A stretch of 64,000 bases of DNA from positions 127,001-191,000 of the forward strand of contig JACEFZ010028118.1 of the NCBI GenBank assembly GCA_014155875.1, given 5' to 3'. The position numbers and the translations under genes are program-made. Source of the DNA: Cepaea nemoralis. Taxonomy: Eukaryota; Mollusca; Gastropoda; Stylommatophora; Helicidae. Positions 42,015-52,616 of this stretch are shown one piece after another (positions within the stretch are counted from its first letter, which is position 1; each line of letters opens with the position of its first letter). Under the pieces are notes generated by a model that saw only the letters and a list, made by a program, of their open reading frames with translations, did no database searches and was not told the DNA's origin.

Positions 42015-42262
42015 TTATTTTTTTTTATTTCCCATGTCCTTTACAGGACATCGCTGTCAACATCAGTATCTTTCAGGTGATTGGTGATTTCTTGGCAAGA
42101 TTACGCTCAGTAGTTTGCAATTGTTTTCTGAGCGACCAGCTCACATACCCCTTAAGTTACCGACGCGGAGAGAAACTGTACCGATTCTCGCACACGTCAC
42201 GTTAATCACGAGAGTATACGGGATTACGGAAGTCGTATAACATTTAGACCAGGGAGACCGGC
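42015..42262 (-). mobile_element. SINE2 copy with 7-bp target duplication
   Basis: Flanked by AAAGTGT at 42008-42014 and 42263-42269. On the minus strand it ends in a poly(A)-like tail (T-rich 42015-42026). Body words as in the other SINE2 copies (GAGACCGGC terminus, CTCAGTAGTTTGCAATTG, GATTACGCTCAG). Confidence 0.88.
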
Positions 42263-42698
42263 AAAGTGTATATAGTTATTAACATTTAACCGAATATGCG
42301 ACACTGGGATGACAGATATAACATCCATATCTAAAAGTAGGAGAAGCGAAAATTGGTCCACTACAATTCGTGACCAGACGATGAGTAGTACCAGAGGGTC
42401 TCTAGGCACCGTAATGAGGCATAAAATACCTCATTTACAAATAATATAGAAGGAGGAGCTGTAGGAGCCATGAGGAGCGGTCGTATTTTAATAAGCTCAA
42501 AGGGGAGTGGGGGAACATAATGTATGCATAATCGATTGGTGTGCGCAGGCTGTTACGGGTTGATGTATTCGTATCTTTGGTAAGATCGGCGAACATCTGT
42601 GAGCAAAAAGTCGATATTGCCGGCAGGTGTATATTAGTGTCGGGGTCGAGGGAGAAACTTTATAAGAGTATATTAAGACGTAAATGTATAACAATGGT

Positions 42699-42833
42699 GT
42701 CGCTTGACAGGTTCTAGTCCTACTGTGTGGTGGGACAGTGTATCGCTTGACAGGTTCGAGTCCTACTGTGTGGTGTGACAGTGTATCGCTAGACAGGTTC
42801 GAGTCCTACTGTGTGGTGGGATAGTGTGGCAGT
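42699..42833 (+). repeat. Three 44-bp units each with a perfect box B-like word
   Basis: Units share CGCTTGACAGGTTCGAGTCC and TACTGTGTGGTGGGACAGTG. GGTTCGAGTCC fits the Pol III box B consensus; the first unit reads GGTTCTAGTCC. No box A is obvious. The right arm has only two units (about 61357-61445). Confidence 0.75.
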
Positions 42834-42953
42834 GGGCGAGTATGTAACGGAGCCAGGTGGTGTCATGGGTGGTTCAAATAATGCGTCTGGTTGATAACTA
42901 TACCCAACATAGGCGCCAGAGAAGCGAATCCCGCTGTGTGGGGAATCTGTTAA

Positions 42954-43872
42954 AGTAACATCGGTGTCACGTATTTCGTATCTTTGTTAAGGTTGGTTTA
43001 CAACATCTGTGACCAAAATATCAATATTGTCCGCAGGTGTATGGTAGCAAAAATAGTGTGTATTGTAAATTAGTTGTGCTGGCGACAGTTGGTACTATTA
43101 ATCATATCACCAGTATATGTTAACAAAGAAGAGCTCGCTTGAATCGACCGAGGCGGGAGAGGTTACCTGACCCGTGATTTACTCTGTAATGCCCATAGTG
43201 CCAGTTTTCCTATAGCGGTTATTAGTGATCTGTAGAGACCTGTCGTGGTTTATGTTTTCCCCCGTTTCAAACTTCATGTCTCTACTCTTATGTATTACTG
43301 TGTTAGAAATAAAAAATCATCTCACACGATAGACATATACTACCATAATGTATACAGAAAGAAGCAACAGGCATAGGCACAATATAGAAATATACTAAAT
43401 ACACAGTATGTTAATAAAGACAATTACATTATTACAAGTTAAGTTACATAACAAAGCGAATAAAGTGAAATGAATATCGAAACAGTTCAAAGCTACTAAG
43501 GAACATCACGCGTGTGAAGTCCGCAACAAACAGAAATGGTAGTGCGTATTGATATGTGTGTGAGTAACATTGGTGTCACGTGTTTCGTATCTTTGTTAAA
43601 GGTTGGTTTACAACATCTGTGACCAAAAAGTCAGTATTGTCCGCAGGTGTATAGTAAAAGAAATAATGTGTATTGGGAATTAGGTGTGCTGGCGACAGTT
43701 GGTACTATTAATTATATCACCATTATATGTTAACAAAGGAGAACTCAAGTGAATCGTGTGTCGACCAATGCGGGAGAGATTGCCTGACGCGCAATTTACT
43801 CTGTAATGCCAATAGCTCCAGTTTTCCTATTGTAGGTTATTAGTGATCTGTAGAAACCTGTAGTGGTTTATG
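42954..43872 (+). repeat. Two subterminal repeats of about 305 bp, 609 bp apart
   Basis: 42954-43256 and 43563-43872 share AGTAACATCGGTGTCACGT, GGTTGGTTTACAACATCTGT, CTGGCGACAGTTGGTACTAT and CCAGTTTTCCTAT at about 80-85 percent by eye. A third, shorter relative lies at 42547-42650 (GAACATCTGTGAGCAAAAAG). Confidence 0.8.
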
Positions 43873-44289
43873 CACTATCGTCACACAGTATAAAGGAAAA
43901 CTTTGAAAAAGTCAAGATGGCGGCTAGTACTAGTAGTGGTGGGTATGGCTTAGTGATATTCGTTGTTAAGGGGTGGGTGAGTGGCGAAGTGGGTAGATAA
44001 AGGCTTCCGAGCCACCTTCATCATACACTTTCAGATCGTTAAAGGAAATCCTTGAAGAAAAAAAATAAAATAAAAAAGTAAAGATGGCCCTCCATGTCGT
44101 CGTGGGTGTCGGACTTGAATCAGATCGAACCTGATGGTGGCGTAAGGCCATAACAATTAAACAACATGGCTGCTATCTGTTCTATATTACGGCCAAAATA
44201 TGTGCAGGCCGCCAGCCTTTGAGATGAGTCTGCTTGTGGCTTCCGGCGGCAGCTTGACTTGTAAAACACACAAACCGATTTGTGGCTTA

Positions 44290-44425
44290 CAACCAATCAG
44301 GGTGTTGGTCTTAGAATTGATCCACATCTTATGTTAGACAAGCACTGATTGGCTGGCAACTATACTGTGGGCGGGGTTTACTTTATGTAATATATAACCA
44401 ACTCACCACCTCTCACTCATTTTGT
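44290..44425 (+). promoter_or_regulatory. Promoter-like cluster upstream of the C2H2 gene
   Basis: In order: CCAAT at 44293-44297, an inverted CCAAT (ATTGG) at 44348-44352, a GC box GGGCGGGG at 44369-44376, a TATA box TATATAA at 44391-44397, and an initiator-like TCATTTT at 44417-44423, about 27 bases past the TATA. The spacing is that of a classical RNA polymerase II promoter. The right arm has lost this segment. Confidence 0.7.
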
Positions 44426-44953
44426 GCTTTACACAAGAACGACGAACGACCGAGTCTTCAGTTTTGTGGTTATTCAACTGCTATTTGCCTTCAAGTGTAG
44501 AAAGTTTGCCAGGCACCTGTTTGTCTCAGTATCCACGGACTATCAACCATATACGGACATACCGATTTAGTGGATCTGTCTCCCAGTTTTTGGCTATTCA
44601 CAGCTGACTTGTAAGAATTATCAACCAGTTTCTTACCCAGACCCACCCCAAGTGTAAGCAACAGCATTATTCTGCCTTAGTTTACAACGGCATCTGCAAA
44701 GATTTCATCACCGATTGAAACAAAGACTGGTACAACTTGTTCGGGTTTGATACCGCATACTAAACTAGTGAACATTACATCTTGTTGTTTGGATATTTGG
44801 CATCCTAAACTAGTCAACGTCGAGTTATCTACCATTAGTGCAAGTTATAAACTAATTATATTCAACACCATATACAGAGGCTCAGTGTGAACAGGTTTCA
44901 AGTCGAGTGTTGATTATCTCACTATCAACTCGCTAGCGAACGTGCCTAAAAAG

Positions 44954-45778
44954 ATGTCTACTTGGCAATCATCTGAGAACCACTTATGTGCAACTTGTGG
45001 GAAAGGTTTCACTGAAGCGCGTAATCTTCTTCGCCATATTCGGACCAGTCACAGTACCAAGGCGCAAGTGTATTCGTGTCAAACTTGTGATCATCATTTT
45101 AACAGGAAAGACAATCTACAACGTCACATTACAAAAGAACACACAACACCAGGATCAGCATCCAGTGTAATACCAACAGAAACGTCAACACCTTTTTCAC
45201 CAACATTGCGTAAGAGACCAGCGGCTACCAATAGTGATGTGACAAGCAGGAAGAAGAAGAACACTAAACAAAACGAAAACGCCGAACCAGTCAGCGACAC
45301 ACAACCCAAGGATGAAGCGGGTTCTCTACACACGCTACCAGATGATGTTAGACAAGTATACAACGACAACTGGAGTAGTATCAAGACACATAACAAGATC
45401 AACACATATATGTCTGTCTATACATTTTTTATTAGTCCACAGACACAACACCCTAAAGACTGGACAGAGACCTTGTACAAGATCTTTAACACTCAAAAGA
45501 GCATATTCAAAATCAACTTTAGTTATCACGTAGTCCTTAGGCACATCGAAACACAAGCTCTTCGCTTCTACCACGCATCTTCCAATAACGCTTCTGTCTT
45601 AGAAATTCCACAACTAATCCGAAACAGACAAAACTTTGACGAGTTTATCAAAACAGTACACGGACACGACATTCTTACATACGCTATACAACAACGTCCA
45701 AATACCAAATACACTACAGAGACGATTCCAGCTATAAGTTTTTATCTCTATCATATCCCAGAATTCTGTCTCGTTTAA
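44954..45778 (+). CDS. C2H2 zinc-finger protein with unrecognised C-terminal domain
   Basis: 274 codons from the first in-frame ATG (44954). Two C2H2 fingers: C12-C15-H28-H33 and C42-C45-H58-H63. A bipartite nuclear-import-like signal follows (KRPAATN...SRKKK, about 94-109), then an acidic-polar linker. The C-terminal domain of about 130 residues includes YNDNWSSIKTHNKINTYMSV, LYKIFNTQKSIFKINFSYH, ALRFYHASSNN and FIKTVHGHDILTYAIQQRPN. From memory, this layout resembles the N-terminal part of very long proteins of metazoan DNA elements that also carry a family B polymerase; that is tentative. If so, this protein stops where those continue. A matching but partial copy is in the right arm (57925-58132) with the same stop, so the short form predates the inverted duplication. 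It is the only complete frame belonging to the palindrome itself. Function unknown, probably nucleic-acid binding. Confidence 0.75.
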   Translation: MSTWQSSENHLCATCGKGFTEARNLLRHIRTSHSTKAQVYSCQTCDHHFNRKDNLQRHITKEHTTPGSASSVIPTETSTPFSPTLRKRPAATNSDVTSRKKKNTKQNENAEPVSDTQPKDEAGSLHTLPDDVRQVYNDNWSSIKTHNKINTYMSVYTFFISPQTQHPKDWTETLYKIFNTQKSIFKINFSYHVVLRHIETQALRFYHASSNNASVLEIPQLIRNRQNFDEFIKTVHGHDILTYAIQQRPNTKYTTETIPAISFYLYHIPEFCLV

Positions 45779-45931
45779 TAAATAACCACCGGTTTATGAC
45801 CAACGTTCGACACCGTTGTGCATGGTGTGTATATGATCATATTAGGTATAACATCACCTATTGATCAGCCATTTTGTGTACTGATATTATGCTTCATTTT
45901 ATTTTTGTAAAATTTACTGGAAATACTGTAA

Positions 45932-45937
45932 AATAAA
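45932..45937 (+). promoter_or_regulatory. Poly(A) signal of the C2H2 gene
   Basis: AATAAA 154 bases after the stop codon, inside a T/A-rich 3' region. Conserved in the right arm (reverse strand near 49476-49481). Confidence 0.65.
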
Positions 45938-46017
45938 CAATTATATGTATTATAATTGCGTTCACTTGTTGGTTTTTAGTGTTGACGGGACATAAGGGTG
46001 TCATGGGGTGAGCGAGT

Positions 46018-47350
46018 GTTACATGTTGATGGGCAAGTCAAGAAATATCTCAACCAAACTAGGAAAAGATGTTACCCAAATGGGAAAAATGTTGGGTAAA
46101 TACAGAAATATGTCGACCAAACTTATAAATATTTCCGCCAAACTTGTAAATATCTCCACCAAACGTATGAACAGTAGGAAACTTTGTTAACCAAATGTGA
46201 AAAAATATCGACCAAACTTATAAAAAGCTCCGCCAAACGGACGAAATGTAGGAAAATTTGTTAACCAAAGCTGAAACTATATCGGCCAAAGACAGAAATA
46301 TCTCAACAAAACTTATGAAAAGTAGGAAAATGTGTTAACCAAATGGGAAATATACTGACCGGGTAAAGAAATGTCTCAACCAAACTTATAAAAAGTAGAG
46401 AAATTTTGTTAACCTAATGAGAAAAATATTGGCAAGTAAAAAATAGCTCATCCAAATTTATAAAAAGTAGGAAACTTTGTTAACCAAATGTGAAAAATAT
46501 TTGCCAAGTAAAAAAATAATATTTCAATCAAATCCTTAAAAAAAAAAAAAAAAGAAATTTAGGAAAAATTGTTAGCCAAAATCGGAAAAGATGACCAAAT
46601 CTCGAAATGTCTCAACCAAATTTATAAAGAGTAGGAAACTTCGTTAGTCAAATGGGAAAAAGAAGGCCAAATCACGAAATATTTAACTCAAACTTATAAA
46701 ATGTAGGAAAATTTGTTACACACATGGGAACAATATCGACGAAGTAGGAAATAATATTATTCAAATGGGAAGAATATTGGTCAAGTAAAGAAATATTTCA
46801 ACTAATCGCATAAAAAGTAGGAAAATGTGTTAACCAAAGGTGAAAATATATCAACCGAATACAGACATTTCTCAACCAAACTTATGAAAAGTAGGAAAAT
46901 GTGTTAACTAAAGGGGACAAAATATTGACCAAGTAAAGAAATGTCTCTTCCAATCTTATAAAAAGTAGGAAAATTGTTTAACCAAGTGTTAAAAATTATC
47001 GGCCAAACAGATATATAGTCCAACTAAACTTATAAAGAGTATGCAAATTTGTCAGCCAAAATGGGAAAAATATTGACCAAGTAAAGAAAAATTACACAAA
47101 CTTATACAAATTAGGAAAATTTGTTAACCTAATGAGGAAAAAGCTTGGCAGAGTAAAGAAAACATTACAACAAACTTTTGAAAAGTAGGAAAATGTGTTA
47201 ACCAAGGGGGAAAATATGGGCTCAACTAAGAAATATGTCGACCGAAGTAAGAAAATATGTTAGCCAGATGGAGAAAAATGTTGGCCAACACAAGAAACAT
47301 TTCAACCAAATTTATAAATATCTCGTCTAAACTTATAAACAATAGGAAAA
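46018..47350. repeat. Degenerate tandem repeat of about 73 bp
   Basis: Units run roughly ACCAAACTTATAAAAAGTAG then GAAAATTTGTTAACCAAATG, GGAAAAATATTG and CCAAGTAAAGAAATATCTC. About 18 diverged units are present; those up to 46830 pair with the right arm and the rest do not. A poly(A) run interrupts near 46535. Confidence 0.85.
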
Positions 47351-47486
47351 ATGTTGCTACTATAATTATGTCAAACGTGTCTTGAATGTTCATCTGAAAA
47401 GACATTTCACAATACATAATCATCAACGTCAACACTTTCTCTCGTTTACATTACCGAAAGCTTCAACTTGTTGAAAGTTTATTTAT

Positions 47487-48180
47487 TCTTTCCTTCAATG
47501 ATAGTGACTTATCCCATAAGATACGTTTCATTTTCTGAAATACCTCTTGTGTTGGGTGTATTCTGTTCTTCCCGGCTTCGTGGCTTAGAGGTTAGCGACT
47601 TTTCTCCGTAATCTCGTATACTCTCGTAGGTAACGTGATGACGGTGAGAATTAGCATTGGTTCGAATTGCATCGGTAACTTACTGGGGTATGTGAGCCGG
47701 CCGCTCAGAAAGCAATGGCAAACTACTGAGCGTAATCTTGCCAAGACATCAACATACAGCTGAAAGATGCTGGTGTTGACAGCGATGTCCTGTAAAAGGA
47801 TATGCAAAACACAAAAAAATTATGTTCTTAAGTATTTTTTGTACCTACCATCTGCGGTTATAAATGACCTCAGAGTATATAAAATTATCCACTTGGTTAA
47901 GCCTTTTCTCTTCTATTTTGAGCTATCTATTAGTGTTCTTAATGTATAGCTTGCCTACTGTGTCCCATCTCCTTCCATAATCCTTACTACGCGTCACGGA
48001 TTTTCAACATTTATTGTCTTTCTTATTCTTCTCATTATAACTCTGAGTAGCATCTTTACTTTATAGCCAACTGTAAAGAAGGTCGTTTGTCGTTGGTATC
48101 CTTCTTAGTAGTGACCATACTGGTTGATGATAATATTCATTGTCTAAAAAGCGTCTAGTCGGTTAGGGGCCAGTCGATTT
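47487..48180 (-). pseudogene. LINE fragment split by a SINE2
   Basis: Minus-strand words around 47490-47563 (GATAGTGACTTATCCCATAAG, plus strand) match the LINE at 15118-15200, and 47835-47890 continues the same match (ACCATCTGCGGTTATAAATG). Further up, near 48000-48060, the minus strand gives KMLLRVIMRRIRKTI, an RT block. The rest is missing. Confidence 0.6.
47571..47822 (+). mobile_element. SINE2 copy with 7-bp target duplication
   Basis: Flanked by TGTTCTT (47564-47570, 47823-47829). Box A TGGCTTAGAGG at 47581-47591, box B GGTTCGAATTG at 47659-47669, then the body with ACTGAGCGTAATCTTGCC and a tail CCTGTAAAAGGATATGC ending in an A-rich run. The 67 bases between the boxes are more than in most tRNAs, and the other two copies show the same spacing. 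Confidence 0.9.
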
Positions 48181-48584
48181 ATCTCGAATAGGTTGGGGAA
48201 TTTACCCAGTCAGCAGAACACTGGTTGTGCTGCAAGCAAAGAGAATGTTAGTGTTAATTGGTATGAAACGTTGACAATAGGTTAGAAGATGTGTTCGCTA
48301 GTATTAAAGGGGTCAATAAGGCAGATGTAGTTTTAAGAAAGATCGACCTTGTAACAGACACTGTTGGTTGGTTGTAGACTTGGCGCTATTTGAGGTTGTG
48401 AAATGACAAAGTGAAATAAAGGTGGAGAAAATGAGAAATGATGTTTTCGCTAGACTTCTAGAAAAACCTGTATTGTTGAGAGTTAGAACAATGGAAGATT
48501 AGTGTAGCAGACATTGTGGTATGGAAAGTTGAAGATATCAGCTGAGTATTCGTCAGCAAAGATCCATTTCCCAGGGCTTTCCAA
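48181..48584. other. Central region of the palindrome, no recognised feature
   Basis: No frame or repeat that I can support. It does not pair with the left side. Confidence 0.45.
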
Positions 48585-49532
48585 ATTTTCCTTCTTTTTA
48601 TGTGATTAGTTGAAATATTTCTTTACTTGACCAATATTTTTCCCATTTCATTAATATTATTTCCTACTTGGATGATATCGTTCCCATTTGTGTAACAAAT
48701 TTTCCTACATTTTATAAGTTTGAGTGAAATATTTCGTGATTTGGCCTTCTTTTTCCCATTTGACTAACAAAGTTTCCTACTTTTTATAAATTTGGTAGAG
48801 AAATTTCGAGATTTGGTCATCTTTTCCGATTTTAGCTAACAATTTTTCCTAAATGTCTTTTTTCTTTTTTTTAAGGGTTGATTAAAATATTATTTTTTAC
48901 TTGGCAAATATTTTTCACATTTGGTTAACAAAGTTTTCTACTTTTTATAAAATTGTATGAGCTATTTTTTTACTTGCCAATATTTTTCTCATTAGGTTAA
49001 CAAAATTTCTCTACTTTTTATAAGTTTGGTTGAGACATTTCTTTACCCGGTCAGTATATTTCCCATTTGGTTAACACATTTTCCTACTTTTCATAAGTTT
49101 TGTTGAGATATTTCTGTCTTTTGCCGATATAGTTTCAGCTTTGGTTAACAAATGTTCCTACTTTTCGTCCGTTTGGCGGAGCTTTTTATAAGTTTGGTCG
49201 ATAATTTTTTCACATTTGGTTAAAAAAGTTTTCTACTGTTCATACGTTTGGTGGAGACATTTACAAGTTTGGCGGAAATATTTATAAGTTTGGTCGACAT
49301 ATTTCTGTATTTACCCAACATTGTTCACATTTGGGTAACATCTTTTCCTAGTTTGGTTGAGATATTTCTTGACTTACCCATCAAAATGTAACACTCGCTC
49401 ACCCCATGACACCCTTATGTCCCGTCAACACTAAAAACCAACAAGTGAACGCAATTATAATACATATAATTGTTTATTTTACAGTATTTCCAGTAAATTT
49501 TACAAGAATAAAATGAAACATAATATCAGTAC

Positions 49533-50131
49533 TGTCAAAGACTTAAGTATAGAGGAGGAAGACCACCCTGAATGAGTGGTCTACCTCAAGTAGATTAGAG
49601 GTAACCCAGTGCCCCTACATCAGGGCAGGGTAGGTGATAGGAAGGGGAACTAGTAATTAGTTCTCTCATGAGACACGGAGGTGTCAACCAGAGAGTTAGC
49701 ACTCTGGTCACGGCATGATCACGGCAACGTGAAACTAGAGTGTAACTCAAGAGAGGCCACTACTCGAGCGTGCCGAATGAGGCCGCACGCAAAAAGCCAT
49801 AGTGCGCCCCGAGTCCTTCCGCGTACTGTGTAAACAGCACGCGGAGTAGAATCAGACGGGACACAGACTTCAGAGTGATAACATCGCTTAGCGATGCTTG
49901 TTTCGTTAGCCGAGTAGATAGATTAGCGATAGGGTTAGGAAACGACTAGTGATAGGAAGTTCTGTGCATTTATTCTTGTGTGATTTGTTAGCGACTGTTT
50001 GTTGTACATTGATGTGATACAAAGAGCCAGTGGCAATAAAATGTGTAACCAATTCCTCTCGTACGACTAGCAAGTCTTTTGTGTGGTGCGAGAGAAGTAT
50101 CCTAGAATGCCTGTGACGTCGGTTGCTGACA
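49533..50131 (+). repeat. 5' LTR
   Basis: Begins TGTCAAAG and ends GCTGACA (TG...CA). It contains AATAAA at 50035-50040. The four differences from the 3' LTR are near 49544, 49798, 49925 and 50119. Confidence 0.97.
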
Positions 50132-50144
50132 GGCTAGGATAAAG

Positions 50145-50161
50145 TGGTGTCAGAAGTGTGG
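50145..50161 (+). other. Primer-binding site, tRNA-Leu type
   Basis: TGGTGTCAGAAGTGTGG lies 13 bases after the LTR. It complements the 3' end of a leucine tRNA with one mismatch, as I recall that tRNA. Confidence 0.7.
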
Positions 50162-51299
50162 CTTGGACAATCGTTCAAGCTAAAACACTCACCCACGGCT
50201 CTAAATTAGTATTACGTCTAGATAATCACAGGGTTTAATTTACGTTAGTGACAATGGCGTGTGCAGACAGAACAAAGTGCGAGCTGTGCCCATCGTGACC
50301 AAGTTATGTTTATTTGTGCTTATTGAATTATTTTGTGCTTATGAACATGTTTTCTTCTCATTTGTAAGTATTATTATTATAGTTTTGTATCATTTATGTC
50401 TATAATTACTTATTTATTTACTAGTATTTGTCAAATATGATTCATGGCGGAGCGATACACAAAACTGAGCCGAGAACAATATTGATTTTTCCAATCTAAA
50501 TATAGCGCTGGGCGAGTGACGTATCGTGACTGACAAACAGCTGCGTTACGCCATTGGCAATCAGCGAGTGATTGTTGACAAATCGCAAAGCGGCTGCTCG
50601 CCTGAATCGTTGACTTATATCAGATATTATTTGTTTATATTAGTTATATATTGAATATATTTATTTATTTCAACATTATTACTACCTTTATATTTATTTC
50701 AAAGCATTTATTTATTTATTTATATATTTTTTTCTTTTTCTTGCCGTCGCGATGGCACTACTTCTGCTATGCAAATGAGACGCAGTCTGCACAACACTTT
50801 CAAAAATTAAACAGCTAGAGTTAGGAAAGGCATAAGACGTCAGAACGAAGACAGGACAGTGACATTTAAGATTAATTAAACCATATTGTAGTGTCCTGGG
50901 GCATGTAATTGTAAAAATTGTCTAGATTTATATATCGTTTGCAAGTGGTTAATTGTTGATGCTCTTGATAACCAGGGTGAACAACAGCGTGTCATAAGCA
51001 TAACTCAAGCTGTGTATGGTATTACCAGACGAATGAACTTGAGGTGCCAAACGAGTGTACATGATTGATTTGGAATTTTAAGTTGAGTATACCCAAATGA
51101 TATTGCATGCAATATGATTAATAATGCATCTCTTTTTCAGCATGTGATGTATTAGCATATTTTTTTGTGATCTTGTTTTCATGTTATAAACTAAGAGTAC
51201 AAGTTTGTGTACTCAGAGATTTAGAAACATAACATATCTAGTATAAATAAGTGAATAAATATTTAAGTGCCTATCAAATCTAGCTAATCTCCCAACAAC
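50162..51299 (+). other. Leader of the LTR retrotransposon
   Basis: Non-coding, AT-rich in its second half, with no long frame. Unusually long (1.14 kb). Confidence 0.7.
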
Positions 51300-52616
51300 A
51301 TGGCAACTTTAGCTGATTTCATAAAAGCAGGCAAGGAATTAGAATACACAGGAAAGGACTTAGAGCAATATGCTGATCGAAAATTTAAGGAAGCAAAAGA
51401 TGCTGTGAGAGATGAACGTGCACGAGAAAGACAACACCAGATGGAACTAGCTGAGATAACAAAACAAAAGGAGTTAGAAATAAAACATAAGCAATTAGAA
51501 CAAGATAAAGAGATAAAACACAAAGAGGCACAATTGGCGGAAGAAACTAAACAGAAGCAGTTGGAACATGATAAGGAGATTAAACAGAAAGAAATAGAAT
51601 TAAAGCAAAAACAATTAGATCAGGAAAAGGAAATTAAACAAAAAGAATTAGAAGTAAAGCAAAAAGAGATAGATGAAATGGCAAGAGTGAAAGAAAAACA
51701 AATACAGGTAGAATCAGAGACACAGTTAAAGATGAAAGGTATGGATGTAGACTTACACTTAGAGAGCTCCGCTACAAAACTAAAAAGTCAGCAAGAAGAA
51801 AATAAATTCAATAAGTACACAAACATTATCAAACCATTTTGTAAAGAAGATTCCATATCAGCCTGGACAGAAAATGTCGAATACCAATTTAAATACCACC
51901 AAGTACCAATCGATATGTGGGCCATGATCTACATGAAGAACTTAAGTGGGGAGCCCCTTAAAGTGATAGAATCAATACCAACTGAGCTTAGATCTAACTA
52001 TCAGTACATCCATGATAGGATAATGCAACATTTTTTACTTGATGCCCCTGGGTATCAAGTACAGTTTTCCAATTTAAAACCTAAGCCAAGCGAGACCTTT
52101 ATCGATTATGTCTCAAATGTACAAAGCGTACTAAATAGATGGCTTAGTGCATCAAAAATAGGAAAGGAGTTTGATAAACTTAAGAATTTAATAGCCATGG
52201 ATAAAGTCATATCCACTATACCATCTACTTTCGCTAAATTCTTGCAGCAGTCAGACATTGAGACCATAGAACAATTTGAAAAGAAAGGCTCTGCATATTT
52301 TTCTTCAAATAGAGATATTTTCAAGACATCAAATAGCGACACTGAAATAGTTTCTTTTCTGAAGGAACAACCTAAAAGCTATCAGAGCAATAAAAAACCA
52401 TTTCATAGAGTCGACAAGAAAGATAAGAAAGTATCGAAATGTGTCTATTGTCAACTTTTTCATGATACTTATTCTATGTGTGATAAATCACCAAACTATC
52501 GGTCACATCTTGAGATGGTCATTAAGAAGCAACAAAAAAAAAAAGAACTGCATACAGGCGTGCAGTCAAATGCTTCTTCTGTTCTAGCTACGGGCACTAT
52601 TCAAATAAGTGCCTAG
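51300..52616 (+). CDS. gag: gag, structural protein of the LTR retrotransposon
   Basis: 438 codons from an ATG after ACAAC. Residues about 30-160 form a highly charged K/E/Q-rich coiled coil with imperfect 9-14 residue repeats (KQKELE-like). Residues about 185-345 are a capsid-like fold similar to SCAN/gag proteins (WTENVEYQFKYHQVPIDMWA, then LKPKPSETFIDYVSNVQSVL). The end is CVYCQLFHDTYSMC. The frame runs into an A11 tract (52534-52544) and stops 24 codons later, while the nucleocapsid zinc knuckle lies in the -1 frame. Confidence 0.9.
   Translation: MATLADFIKAGKELEYTGKDLEQYADRKFKEAKDAVRDERARERQHQMELAEITKQKELEIKHKQLEQDKEIKHKEAQLAEETKQKQLEHDKEIKQKEIELKQKQLDQEKEIKQKELEVKQKEIDEMARVKEKQIQVESETQLKMKGMDVDLHLESSATKLKSQQEENKFNKYTNIIKPFCKEDSISAWTENVEYQFKYHQVPIDMWAMIYMKNLSGEPLKVIESIPTELRSNYQYIHDRIMQHFLLDAPGYQVQFSNLKPKPSETFIDYVSNVQSVLNRWLSASKIGKEFDKLKNLIAMDKVISTIPSTFAKFLQQSDIETIEQFEKKGSAYFSSNRDIFKTSNSDTEIVSFLKEQPKSYQSNKKPFHRVDKKDKKVSKCVYCQLFHDTYSMCDKSPNYRSHLEMVIKKQQKKKELHTGVQSNASSVLATGTIQISA
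52534..52565 (+). promoter_or_regulatory. Possible -1 ribosomal frameshift site
   Basis: A run of eleven A (52534-52544), then after GAA a possible hairpin CTGCAT/GTGCAG with a 6-base loop (52548-52565). A -1 slip joins gag to the frame encoding the zinc knuckle and protease. An ordinary one-base indel in the A run would look the same. Confidence 0.4.

Larger units (their letters stand above)
42384..46830 (+). repeat. Left arm of the inverted repeat
   Basis: From the outside in: terminal segment with an AATGAGG...CCTCATT hairpin (42413-42436); three 44-bp box B-bearing units; two 609-bp-spaced subterminal repeats; a leader and promoter-like region; the C2H2 gene; an AATAAA; and the start of the 73-bp degenerate repeat. 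It contains the uninterrupted site where the right arm carries the LTR element. Confidence 0.85.

Noticed and set aside
43966..44151. Minus-strand 61-codon frame in the left arm
   Set aside because: No motif; lies in the leader region upstream of the promoter of the C2H2 gene.
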